From: Apium graveolens
Taxonomy: Eukaryota; Streptophyta; Magnoliopsida; Apiales; Apiaceae
Reading direction: 5' to 3'
DNA: 64,000 nucleotides
Assembly: GCF_009905375.1 (NCBI RefSeq)
Contig: NC_133656.1
Span: forward strand, 233,935,111-233,999,110
Shown: piece by piece, positions 1 through 10,547 of the stretch
Layout: every line of letters starts with the position of its first letter
Numbering within the stretch: position 1 is the first letter of the stretch
Position numbers and translations under genes: made by a program
Notes under the pieces: generated by a model
What the model was told of the DNA's origin: nothing
Seen by the model: only the letters and a program-made list of their open reading frames with translations
The model's database searches: none

Positions 1-1907
1 ACAATGATCCTTCTAAAAGCCTCCAAAAATATTTCTAAATCCTTATTGCAACTTCAATGAGTGCCCCTGCGGGGCCACCTAACCAAAAGCAACTAAATCA
101 ACTTTAGAAACCTCAATTGCAACTGAAATCAACCGATTTGCAACTAGCAAATAAATACAACAATGGACAATAAAATTCAATAGCAACTAAATACAACAAT
201 GATGAATATAATCAGAATAAATTTCAATTGCAACTCAGAGTAACATTCGAATAAACATATATGCAACACAAACTTATGAAATCAACAACATCTACAAAAC
301 TATTGTAATCTCAAAACTGAAAATCATACTGAAATCTGAAATCGTAAGCAATACATAACTTGAATCTACAAATCAAATCAAATCAAATCTACGAAATCGA
401 ATTAACTAAATGCAACTAGAATTGAAATTTTAAAAACGAGATTATACCTTGTTAAAGCGTTTAGATGCTAGTTGATGATGACAGAGGGTTAGTTGATGAT
501 GACGGAGTGCGGGAGTGAGGAAGAATAGCCGCTGAGATCGGAGCGCGGGAGTGCAGCGGGAATGGGCTTCAATTGGGCTCAAACAGAAATAACGTATTTT
601 TGAAAATGGAGAGAGAAAGAAGGTATATTTGTAAATAAAATTTATCTTTAAATTATTTGTGAAATATATATACAAAACATATATATGTATAAAAAAAAGT
701 CCTTTTTATTTTCTGTTAAATTATGGTGTACACTTCAACTTTTGATTAAAATTATTTATAATTTTGACTCTTAAAAATATTTAAATAGATTTATTCGAGT
801 TTTAACCCAAACCAAATCCGGACCAACCCGACCCAATATATAAAGGGGGTTGGGTTGAAAATAATTGTTTCGGTTAAAGGGTTTATTTTTTAAAAACCGA
901 ATTAATTAGGTTGATTCAATTTATTACTTCTAAACCGCCCAACCCGACCCGCGTTCACCCCTAGTGGACAGTGAGCCTTGGATTACATAGCCCAGTGTTC
1001 AACCTGCAGTGGGCTTTACTTAAACTCGTGGGTTTTCTTAATATCTGTTTCAGATGGGCGATTTCTTTTCCCGGAACAAATTGGTCTTTCACCATTGAAT
1101 TCAATATGTAAATTTAAGCGCGTATATAATTTCTTCTATCCCATAAAAATGATCCATCAAACTACTAAAGTTGTCATTAATATCATCAACATGTCGAATG
1201 TATTTGAAATTTTTTCTTTTTCTTTTTCAAAAATGATAAAGAAATTTTATAAAATGTACGAATTAAGCAAGTAATAAATTGCGACGTAATATCTCGTTGA
1301 AATAGCAATTCCTATCTCATGAAAAATATATTCAATCACAGTCATAATATTCAATCAATCATTCAATCAACCGTATCCGGTAAATAAAATCTAGGACAGT
1401 GTCTCTGAATAGGATACTGTACGCACCTTTACTTTCGTTCCAAAAAATGAGGTTGTTTCGCAAAATACCACCTAGTGTGTGCACATATATGTGTTTCCCG
1501 TATAAAGTGATATAGTCGCAATCATAACATTTTTACCTCAAATTCTTTTTTGATTTACTTTTTCATTTGATATATCATTCATAAATATTTTAATTTTTAT
1601 TTTCAAAACTTCTAACGAGTGACAGAATTTTTTTTCTAATAACTCTATAATTTATCACTTAATTTGAAAAAAATTCATAATTCACCTTAACCCAAATACT
1701 AATCCAATTAAAATTTTAAGTATTTTGTTCTGACTTCTAAAAGAAAAAAAAAACTATTTGTAAAATTATAGCTGTTCACTAGTATTTTATTAAACTATCA
1801 GACCTAATATTTTTCTTTCTTTCTTTCATCGAGTCAGTGAATAGCTTTACATACTCTCTCATCCATAGAAACAATCTAATGCCCTCCAAAGTTCAAACAA
1901 TAACTTA
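1..1907. other. AT-rich intergenic DNA, no gene seen
   Basis: I see no credible coding region here. The longest open frames (about 442-675 on the minus strand and 978-1274 on the plus strand) have no recognisable domain. Positions about 780-965 are rich in cccaaccc/gggttggg blocks and end in ttcacccctag. This looks like the end of a degenerate hAT-type MITE, but no opposite end was found. From about 1640 the sequence belongs to an old duplication described under findings. Confidence 0.6.
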
Positions 1908-2299
1908 GCCTCCGTTTGGGGTGCTTTAAAAAACCGTTGTACTGTGACAAAAAGTGCTGGTGGAAAAAGTGATGTCGGAAAAATTAGATGACTGTTTAGT
2001 AATTTCTTTTTATTTATGCATATTTTGAGATATAATATATAAAAATAATATTTTTAAGAAGGTTTGATGGTAAAACTGATAGGTACTTCCCACAAAATTG
2101 AAAACAACTTTTTTCAAAAGTATGGGGGACATGCTTTTACTAACAGTAGCTTTTAGACGAAAATCGCTGTTCAGACAGCAGTTTTTAGACGAAAAGCGCT
2201 TTTCAGACGGCAGCTTTTAGAATTTACCAAACACCTTTCTGCTAGTTTTTCAGCAAAAAACTGTTGTAACCGTCTGCAACAGCAATACCAAACGGGGCC
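1908..2299. mobile_element. Tourist-like (PIF/Harbinger) MITE
   Basis: This 392-bp element is bounded by gcctccgtttgg on the left and ccaaacggggcc on the right. These form imperfect terminal inverted repeats, flanked by the trinucleotide TTA at 1905-1907 and 2300-2302. A TTA target and G/C-rich ends containing GTTTGG are typical of Tourist MITEs. The interior has two tandem imperfect copies of a cttttagacgaaaa-type motif (about 2148-2220) and no coding capacity. A 16-bp direct repeat (ttcaaacaataactta) lies outside both ends (1892-1907 and 2304-2319). It is longer than the expected target duplication, so a small pre-existing duplication is likely. A partial relative lies inverted at about 26,855-26,985. 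Confidence 0.6.
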
Positions 2300-2919
2300 T
2301 TACTTCAAACAATAACTTATTTTACAATAATTTATAAATGAGTAAATTTCGATAAATATTTTGTACTTTTTTATCCTTTAAAAATCTCTCACAAACTATA
2401 TATTAGGGGTTTTTTGGAAAATACCCAAATATCACTTAATTTAAAAAAAACATCATTCACCTGAACCCAAATATTAATTCAATTAAAATTTTAAGTAATT
2501 CGTTCTAACAAAAAATATCATTCAATAAAATTAAAACTGTTCACTTGTATTTTATTAAATTATCATAATCTAATGCTTTTTTGTTTCTTTAATCAAGTTA
2601 ATGAATAGCTCATATTCTCTTGATCCATAAAAACAATCTAATAATGTCAGTCAAACAATAACTTATTTTACAACAATTTTATAAATTAGTAAATTTCGAT
2701 AAATCTTTTATACTCTTTTATCCTTTAAAAATCTCTCACAAACTATATATTATATTCAGTAATTATTTTATTTAAACGCAACTAAATCTTCGGGTTTATA
2801 ACGGAGACGCAAAACAAAAAAACACGCTACGAGAAAATTGGTAAATTACTAATAGGAGATCCGATCTGTATCTGTTTAGTGTTGAGTAAACAAGCTCGAA
2901 ACTTGATTAATCAACTAAA

Positions 2920-3089
2920 ATGGCGACGATATCAAAATCATCAACATCAATGCTAGTAATAGTAGTATTGATGGCGGTGTTATTGTCAATTAATGTTGCG
3001 GCGGATGAATCGTCGTCGGCGGCAATGAAGTTCGTGAAGAAGACGATATCTTCTCATTCCATCGTCATTTTCTCCAAATCTTACTGCCC
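2920..3089 (+). CDS. Upstream duplicate first exon of the glutaredoxin gene
   Basis: This is an open first exon encoding a signal peptide and the start of a glutaredoxin fold, ending just after the first active-site cysteine (SKSYC). It differs from the downstream copy (4064-4233) at only two residues in the signal peptide (Met11 for Val, Val15 for Ala). It has the same perfect donor (GTATGT) in the same phase, so it could splice to exon 2 at 5884 and give an almost identical protein. It may be an alternative first exon with its own promoter or a silent duplicate. Nothing in the sequence disables it. The intron after it begins with about 150 bp of CT-rich DNA, which might affect splicing. Confidence 0.6.
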
Positions 3090-3095
3090 GTATGT

Positions 3096-3221
3096 TATCT
3101 CTCTCTCTCCTTCTCTCTCTCTCTCCCTCTCCTTCTCTCTCTCTCCCCCCTCTCTCTCCTTCTTCCTCTCTCTCTCTCTCCCTCTCTCTCTCTCTCCCCC
3201 CTCTCTCTCCTTCTTCCTCTC

Positions 3222-3252
<31 letters not shown>
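3096..3252 (+). repeat. CT-rich microsatellite tract with internal duplication
   Basis: This polypyrimidine tract (CT repeats with C and TTC interruptions) starts six bases after the exon-1 donor of duplication unit 1. It contains a block of roughly 50-55 bp repeated in tandem, recognisable by the interruptions ccccc and cttcttcc occurring twice. Unit 2 holds only a short CT stretch at the equivalent place (about 4243-4265), so the tract expanded after the duplication. Confidence 0.85.
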
Positions 3253-4063
3253 TCAACTTTCAATATTAGATAAGTACTGTCGAAGCTGGTGATAATCTGT
3301 ATTGTTTATATATGTGTAATTATTTGCATTAGTTTGATGTTTGTGTAGATTGATATTAAAGGAGTTTAGTTACTCATTTAGGTTTTTATTGTTACGATTA
3401 ACGATTAGCCACTATGAAGAATATCGATTTTGAGAAATGTTGCTCAATCTATCCACCGTTCATTCCCAATTTTAGTACATCTTCGAGATTGTTATGAATG
3501 TAATTAAATTTAATGTATTTTAAGTTGCAATTTTTCCAACTGGTATTTGTAATATCTTTCGGAAAGTATTGGGATCAGTCTGTGAGTGTGCGATACTTAA
3601 TCACTTTTCATGTATTTGATATTTTGCATTAGTATTCGGTTATATACGTGTATGTATCAATTTATGTAGATATTTGTTACTGCAAATGTCGATAATTTTT
3701 ATTAGCTTTACAAACTTGCTCAGCATATAACATTCATGTAGCTGTGTGTCGCTTAAATTTCAATAGCTTTAATTTTTTTAATGGAGGACAAATCCGTATT
3801 CGGTAAAGTTCTCCTCGATAAAAATGGTAAATTTCGATAAATCTTATATACTCTTTTATCCTTTAAAAATCTCTCACAAACTCTATATTATATTCAGTAA
3901 TTATTTTATTTAAACGCAACTAAATCTTCGGGTTTATAACGGAGACGCTAAACAAAAAAGCACGCTACGAGAAAATTGGTAAATTACTAATAGGAGATCC
4001 GATCTGTATCTGTGTGTGTAGTGTTGAGTAAAAACAAGCTCGAAACTTGATTAATCAACTAAA

Positions 4064-7000
4064 ATGGCGACGATATCAAAATCATCAACATCGGTACTAG
4101 TAATAGCAGTATTGATGGCGGTGTTATTGTCAATTAATGTTGCGGCGGATGAATCGTCGTCGGCTGCAATGAAGTTCGTGAAGAAGACGATATCTTCTCA
4201 TTCCATCGTCATTTTCTCCAAATCTTACTGCCCGTATGTTATCTCCCTCTCCCCCCTCTCTCTCTTCAACTTTCAATATTAGATAAGTGCTAGGGCTGTA
4301 ATTAGGGCTGAGCTAGCCGAGTTTCGAGTCGGGCCGGGCGTAATTCGAACCGAGATTAATAGAGTCGAGTTGAACCGGCTCGTTTAGTTAAACGAGTCTA
4401 AATCTCTGCCTGAACTCGACTCGTTTAATTTCACGAGTCGAGTCGAGTCGGCTCGTTTAGCTAAACGAGTCGGTTTTAACGAGTCGCGCGAGCCGGCTCG
4501 TTTAATTTTACACTTAATCGAGCCTAAATCTCTACCCGAACTCGGCTCGTCTAATTTCACGAGTTGAGCCGAGCCGGCTCAAGTTAGTAAACGCACCAGA
4601 ATCTCTGCCCGAACTCGGCTTGTTTAACTAAACGAGCTGAGTCGAGCTCACTTAAACGAGTTCGAGCCGGCGAGCTCGCGAGCCGCCCGACTCGAATTAC
4701 AGCCCTAATAAGTACTGTTGAAGCTGGTGATAATCTGTATTGTTTATATGTGTAATTATTTGCATTAGTTTGATGTTTGTGTAGATTGATATTAAGGGGC
4801 CGTTTGGTTCATGCTTTTCGGGTATCAGGTATGGGTTTTGGTCATTCCAAACTCATACTTACCCACACTTGATGTTTGGTTATGAAATTTAATTCTCCAA
4901 ACTCATAGCTCAAATACCCTAGTGGTGAGTTGGGTATGAAATATGGGTACGAGGAATCAAATATATTTTTCATTGTCTATACAATTCTATGTAAATGTTT
5001 AACACAAAATTAAATCAATAAATTAAAATAATATAAAATTAAAATTATATTAATTTTTTATAATTAATAAATTAAAAATATTTTAATTGAATATATTCAT
5101 TCTACCACTCAATCAAACACGTGCTATCAAAAATGATACCTTAACCCTATATCAGCTTAACCCGATTCCTCATTCCAACCCCATAGCACTTCGCGAACCA
5201 AACAACCCCTAAAGGAGTTTAGTTACTCATTTAGGTTTTTATTGTTACGATTAACGATTAGCCACTACGAAGAATATCAATTTTGAGAAATGTTGCTCAA
5301 TCTATCCACTGTTCATTCCCAATTTTAGTACATCTTCAAGATTGTTATGAATGTAATTAAATTTAATGTATTTTAAGTTGCAATTTTTCCAACTGGTATT
5401 TGTAATATCTTTCGGAAAGTATTGGGATTAGTATGTGAGTGTGCGATACTTGATCAGTTTTCATGTATTCGATATTTTGCATTAGTTCTCAGTTCTATAC
5501 TTATATGTATCAATTCATGTAGATATTTGTTACTGCAAATGTCGATAATTTTTATTAGCTTTACAAACTTGCTCAGCATATAACATTCATGTAGCTGTGT
5601 GTCGCTTAAATTTCAATAGCTTTAATTTTTTTAATGGAGGACAAATCCGTATTCTGTAAAGTTCTCCTAGATAAAAATGGTCATTCAGTGTCATCTTAAT
5701 CTATTGCGTTAAGTAAACTATTTTATTCTGTTCTATTTGACCTTTTGAATGCATTGTAGTCAATGTTATCACTGGTTTAATGTTAAGATATTGTCCACTT
5801 AAACATTTCAAATATACATTTTTTCGAAACTTTTAAGATGTACTAATGTTCTTCTACTAATCACTTTGTCTCCTCATGTTCAGGTATTGTAGAAAAGCAA
5901 AATCCGTCTTTAAAGAGTTGAGTCAAAAGCCCTATGTTGTGGAGCTCGATGAGAGAGGTTTGTTAGTTTTTCTTTAAGCGGCTTGATGTCGTTCCTTTCA
6001 TCTCCTTTCATCTCTAATAGGGTGCTCCAGGAATTATGTGATATAGACTTTAATACATCACAGAATTCTTACAAGAAAATAAAAAGAGAGGAAAGATGGG
6101 TGTAGAATAAGAGGGCTTTTGGTTGATAGTAAACGATGATAATAGAAATCTTACAAGAGAATAAGAAGAGAGGAAAGATAGGTGTTGAAAAGGGGACTTT
6201 TAGTTGATGGTAAACAATGATAACTGAAATCTTACAAGAGAATAAGAAGAGAGGAAATATTAGTTCGAGTCCAAATGGCCCCCAAGTGTTTGCTATTAAT
6301 TTAAACAAATATCATGTGATTTTGGTTTTTGCTAAATTAAATTTTGTGATATTGGGCCCGTTTGGTATTTTTTTTAAAATGTAACTTATGACTTAAAGTT
6401 GAAAAGTGTCGTATAAGTAATATGAATATCGTAAATTATAAGATATTTAGGTGTTTGGATAATTTTACGTATAAGTTAGTTATAAGTTAATAATGTATTT
6501 GGTAAATCATAACTTATAAATAATATTTTTTTGAAATACAATTAAAATTTAAATGACAAATTATATGAATTAATAGTTTTGAACTTTTGATACATGAATA
6601 CAAAATAAAAAAAGAGAAAATATAAAAATATGGATAATTACCACAGGAGAAAAATAGGTATCAATTTTTTTTTAAAAAAAAGAGATTTTGGTTATTGATA
6701 CGGATTATTCGATTTGTATTATTAAAAGTAGTTTCGCTTATTAATAAATAATACAGATAAATAAAATATACTAAATTTAAATTTAAATATGATAAATTTC
6801 AAAAATTAAATGTACAGATAAAGTAAAAGATATTTTTAAAACAAGATGTCTCCATTAGAGTTTGATTAGTTTTATTTAGGGAAGAAAACAAGAACTATTT
6901 AATAACAAAAATAAACAAGATGAGGAAGGTAGAATGAGAATCAGAAAGCATCACAAGGCCAACATCCTGCTTATCAACGTTCAGGTGCAACATATGGTCA

Positions 7001-7471
7001 TTTCTTTTTTTTGCCAAACAGTAACGTAACAGTTAAATTGGGCTAAAAGCCCATATAAGTTGATTTTGTAAGCAGCCAAACAGGCACGTTGTCAGCTTTT
7101 GCTAGCAATATATTATTAATCTATTTGAGGGATGAACAACCAATGGTTCTGAAGCTTCTCTTACTTGACTGGAAAAGGTATTGACAAGGAATGATTTATG
7201 TTCTACAGAAGATGGCTGGGAGATACAGGGTTCTGTTGGTCAGCTTGTTGGGAGGCGTACTGTACCTCAAGTATTCATCAACGGAAAGCACATTGGAGGC
7301 TCAGATGGTAAGTTCACTATCTTTGCATACTTCTCATGAATCATTTTAGCAGTTCGTACATTGTATAAGCTTGCAAAACTTTGAATTTTGGTACCAGATA
7401 CAGTTGAAGCCTATGAAAGTGGAGAACTGGCTAAGCTTCTAGGTATTTCTACGGCTAAAACTGATCTTTGA
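4064..7471 (+). CDS. GRXC3: CPYC-type glutaredoxin with signal peptide (GRXC3-like)
   Basis: Exons are 4064-4233, 5884-5957, 7209-7307 and 7398-7471 (417 bp, 138 aa). All junctions are GT-AG and keep frame. Residues 1 to about 28 form a hydrophobic signal peptide, so the protein probably enters the secretory pathway. The glutaredoxin domain follows. The active site is Cys56-Pro-Tyr-Cys59. Glutathione contacts expected for the family are visible as Thr99-Val-Pro101 and Gly111-Gly-Ser-Asp114. CPYC glutaredoxins reduce disulfides and glutathione mixed disulfides through a dithiol or monothiol cycle using glutathione. Length and the N-terminal signal fit plant GRXC3/GRXC4. The choice of C3 rather than C4 is an inference. 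Intron 2 (5958-7208) holds a minisatellite and a probable DNA transposon. A duplicate first exon lies upstream (2920-3089), so transcripts may start at either promoter. Confidence 0.9.
4291..4707. mobile_element. hAT-type MITE in glutaredoxin intron 1
   Basis: This 417-bp element has the perfect terminal inverted repeat tagggctgtaatt and lies between ataagtgc (4283-4290) and ataagtac (4708-4715). That is an 8-bp target duplication with one substitution. The undisturbed site in duplication unit 1 reads ataagtac. The interior consists of many alternating cgagtcgag, ggctcgttta and complementary blocks and has no coding capacity. 8-bp duplications and tagggctg-like ends are characteristic of plant hAT MITEs. 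Confidence 0.85.
4796..5209. mobile_element. Tourist-like (PIF/Harbinger) MITE in glutaredoxin intron 1
   Basis: This 414-bp element begins ggggccgtttggttc and ends gaaccaaacaacccc. These are inverted repeats with one mismatch, flanked by TAA at 4793-4795 and 5210-5212. Unit 1 of the duplication retains the empty site with a single TAA. The end sequence and 3-bp target identify the PIF/Harbinger (Tourist) group. There is no coding capacity. Confidence 0.88.
6063..6260 (+). repeat. Minisatellite, about 82-bp unit x 2.4, in glutaredoxin intron 2
   Basis: A unit starting at cttacaagagaataagaaga and running through aggaaagat, a gttgatggtaaac block and gataa recurs from about 6063, 6147 and 6228. 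The third copy is partial. The first two copies are roughly 85% alike by eye. Confidence 0.75.
6354..7092. mobile_element. Probable non-autonomous DNA transposon in glutaredoxin intron 2
   Basis: The left end reads gggcccgtttggtat and the right end agccaaacaggcac. They are inverted relative to each other, and each is followed inward by cttat/ataag-type motifs typical of AT-rich plant MITEs. I could not read a convincing target duplication, so both the boundaries and the superfamily are uncertain. Nothing in it looks coding. Confidence 0.4.
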
Positions 7472-8955
7472 ACCAAGAACATCAAATTGAATTCTGGTGA
7501 TATTGTAGCAACTTGATGTTGTGACCGAAATGCATGTAAACCATCGATATGATCCAACTATAACTTATACTAGTGCACGCTAATGTCACATATTCTTGTA
7601 TGTATTTTGGCTACTATATTCTGTGGTCAACTGTGAACCAGATGAGCATTTTCCATTTTAAATTTGAACTAAGAATTATCTATAATTTTTCTGTGACTAA
7701 AGCCATGTTTAGATTAAAGCCAGGTGGTTTGCAGAATTCTTCTTATTTAAGTTGGGCCATTACTTTATTTAAAGCTTATTGTAGCATCCTTTCAGAATAT
7801 TGTATACATTTGATGCATATGGCTAGTTTCTTCTTGGCACTTGACGGATTTTTTTCGAACGAAGATAGCACAAAATGTAAGTATAAATTTGCAGTTTATC
7901 TAGAACGTTTTGGCCTGAGGTAACACAGTTTCAAAAATAGATCCATGATATCAAACGAATGTCGCATGTGAGATTTTCATATTTAAAATCAAATCGAGTT
8001 TAAGATTTCACTCATCTCCCAAAATGCTCTGTTTCTTCACAGTTAGAAATCTCCTAGAATTTGTTAATGTACGCAAGTAGTAGTCCCCTTCTTCTAGTAG
8101 GAGTATTTCCACTACTCCATTAGTAACTGACGGTCAAATTGCTCCATTTTTACTCAAGAATAAGATGGCTTTATGGACGGTGAACCCATCAAAGACGACA
8201 AGCAAAAACCAATCATTCGAGTTCGAGTCTTTGACTGTCACCAAGAGTTATTGAGGTAATTATAGCACATTTCCATAATAATCAAATTCAGAGCACCATG
8301 ACCTTGCCAAGGAAAACACCGTCTTAATTTGATTACTTAGTCTACTTCATTCTAGTAATTGATTAATTGACCAGTACTTTTTCCAATATCAGTTATAAAT
8401 ACTAAATACTTAGCTTTAAGCAAAAAATAAATAAATAAACATCTCGATTTCTTAAGATGCAACATTTTGACCATACTATTTTGTCGTCGCCTTTCATTGA
8501 TTTCTTAAACTGCAACATTATCACCATAGTATTTTATCGTCGCCTTTCAAAAAAAGATCAAGTAATTTATATCATTTATCATAGATACCCTTCAGTACAC
8601 CTGCTCAAAACGAGGACTCAGTGTAATGAGGACTCACAACAGGGTAGGAGTCAAATGGCATTATATTCTTGTGGAATTCATTGAAGTCAACCATAAATGA
8701 GGAAGTTATATGTTTCCTTCCTTGCACTCACAAGTCTAACGCATGCTTTTAAGTTCTATCTCTTACATATAATTAAAATTTTGTTACTCAATATACACAT
8801 TTAATTACTGCTAATCTGATTTCCCTACAGAGCAGCACCCAAGTTATTAATAACTCTTCTCAGTTAAAACTTGTATAAACTCCTGTTTTCCCCACCTATC
8901 ATTTCCCATCTCCCACTTCTCTTGATTTCATCTCTCTTTCTACACATAGTTGGCA
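7472..8955. other. Glutaredoxin 3' region and HD-Zip upstream region
   Basis: The first part should hold the glutaredoxin 3' UTR. An open frame at 7573-7923 shows no recognisable domain and is probably fortuitous. The remainder is AT-rich and non-coding. A TATA-like tataaac lies at 8874-8880, about 80 bp upstream of the HD-Zip ATG, followed by a CT-rich leader. Confidence 0.55.
8874..8880 (+). promoter_or_regulatory. Putative TATA box of the HD-Zip II gene
   Basis: The motif tataaac lies about 80 bp before the ATG and is followed by a pyrimidine-rich leader typical of plant 5' UTRs. The call rests on motif and position only. Confidence 0.4.
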
Positions 8956-9872
8956 ATGGGAGATGAGGAAATGGGGCTTGGTCTGGGGCTTTCTATCGGT
9001 GTGGGGGATGAATATGTTCCTAAAAGGGATCTGCAGAAGAATAAGCGAGTTGCTAAAGTTTGCTTAGATCTTTCTTTACCACTTTGCTCGGATGAGGAAA
9101 CGAAGGAAGCGATGAACTCTGAATATAGCAAGGCAGATGGATCAATCTCATCATCCGAAACATGTAAATTTGGAGATTTTAGTGATGATGTCGAAAACAA
9201 GAACTGCAGCAATAAAAAACTAAGGCTTACAGCACAACAAACTTCCTTGCTTGAAGACAGTTTCAATATGAGTAACACCCTTAACAAGGTAATCATGATT
9301 TATGCATGCAAGTGTGTATACATTTATGATGTGTGTAGTCAATATAATACATGGATTGATCTAATAATAATCATATAACAAGTTGATTTATGATGAATAA
9401 CAATGCAGGTTCAGAAGGAAGCACTGGCAGAGAGGTTGAATCTAAGGCCACGCCAAGTTGAAGTCTGGTTCCAAAACCGAAGAGCAAGGTATATGCATAT
9501 TATATTGGTGTGAAGGATTTGGTTATCGTTGCAACATCACTATAATAATGTTCTAATTGGTATGTCTGTGTGTGGGTGGGTGTGGCGGTGTGCAGGACTA
9601 AGTTGAAGCAGACAGAGGTAGACTACGCGTTCTTGAAAAAATGTTGTGAAAGCTTAAGTGATGAAAACCGACGATTAAAGAAAGAACTACAAGAACTGCC
9701 GTCGCTGAAGGTCCAACAGCCACCACTGTACATTCAGCTTCCTAAGGCTACAACCCTAGCAATGTGCCCCTCCTGCGAGAAATTTGTTCAAGTTGGCGGG
9801 GACCCAGAAGAAGACGATGCAAATAAAATGATTGCATCCATTTCCAACAAACACGAAGGTCATAAACACTAA
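8956..9872 (+). CDS. HD-Zip class II homeodomain-leucine zipper transcription factor
   Basis: Exons are 8956-9288, 9409-9488 and 9596-9872 (690 bp, 229 aa). I start at ATG 8956. The open frame extends two codons upstream, but only to a TTG. The N-terminus has leucine-rich EAR-like repression motifs (GLGLGL near residue 7 and LDLSL at 38-42). The homeodomain spans about residues 87-142, with recognition helix [11 protein letters not shown]. The adjoining zipper has leucines at 151, 158, 165 and 172. Class II is identified by the CPSCE motif at 195-199, which makes DNA binding redox-sensitive in family members. Intron 2 interrupts the codon for the last arginine of NRRAR. Class II proteins bind CAATNATTG-like sites as dimers in the nucleus and mostly repress genes, often in shade and auxin responses. 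At 229 residues it is among the shorter members, and I cannot assign an orthologue. Confidence 0.93.
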
Positions 9873-10547
9873 TAAAAGCCACAGCTAGCTTAAACCAAGA
9901 AACAATAGTCAGAAAATGTGGAAAAAGTTGGTTTTAGCATATAACTAGTTATACTCAACATATCTGCCTGAAACAGTATTACTTAGATAACAAAAATAGG
10001 TATTTTCATTGGTCATATCTTATCTTCTGATCCAAATAACTCGCTATTAACTGTAAAGGTTACATCTTATACCTAGGAAATGGAAACGAAAATCTATGGG
10101 ATAAACTAAATGAGGGATCATACCTAGCTTCTATATACATTTTATCTAATAAAATCTATTGAATGTTTAGATGAAGTTATTTTCTTTTGTCGATGTCAAA
10201 AAGTCAAATTCAAATCAATCAAAAGAGCATTTCACTTCTTCATTAAAGGTATAAATAGGAGACCATTGACATAATATAAAAGTAAAATTTATCTGGCATC
10301 TTCCCTGAATCTAATTATAAAACATTGAATTGAATTTGAAGGAAAGATGTTCCTTTTCCTAAATTGATAATTTTCTTTATCTCATGTACACTAGAAAACT
10401 GTCATTACGTATACTGGCTCGGTTTGCACCTACTAGTCTAGTACCTTCATTCTATTGTCGGGATTGAAAAAGATCTTGACAAATATATAATAACTACATG
10501 CGCGGACAACTCGTAAAGTACATTACAGACAGAGATATAATTGGCAC
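9873..10547. other. Intergenic region between HD-Zip II and TBL genes (tail to tail)
   Basis: These are the 3' flanks of two convergent genes. The sequence is AT-rich with no open frame or repeat that I can support. Confidence 0.6.

Larger units (their letters stand above)
2691..3826 (+). repeat. Tandem duplication unit 1 (glutaredoxin promoter, exon 1 and intron start)
   Basis: The unit starts with gtaaatttcgataaatct, runs through a putative promoter, 5' UTR, exon 1 and intron sequence, and ends in aggacaaatccgtattc and the next ~25 bases. The same series starts again at about 3827 and ends at about 5680. The copies are nearly identical apart from scattered substitutions, a long CT-rich tract found only in unit 1, and two MITEs found only in unit 2. 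The duplication is therefore fairly recent and precedes both MITE insertions. Confidence 0.85.
3827..5680 (+). repeat. Tandem duplication unit 2 (contains two MITEs)
   Basis: This is the second copy of the 2691-3826 segment. Removing the two insertions at 4291-4707 and 4796-5209, with their target duplications, leaves a collinear sequence of about 1 kb that matches unit 1. Unit 1 preserves the empty sites (agataagtactg and gatattaaagg), which confirms both insertion points. Confidence 0.85.

Noticed and set aside
3081..3292. Overlapping open frames on both strands (Ser/Leu-rich and Arg/Glu-rich)
   Set aside because: They are translations of the CT-rich microsatellite.
7573..7923. 116-codon frame downstream of glutaredoxin
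   Set aside because: No domain, and it lies in the expected 3' UTR and flank.
8950..8955. Two extra N-terminal codons on the HD-Zip frame
   Set aside because: The upstream codon is TTG, not ATG; the first ATG is at 8956.
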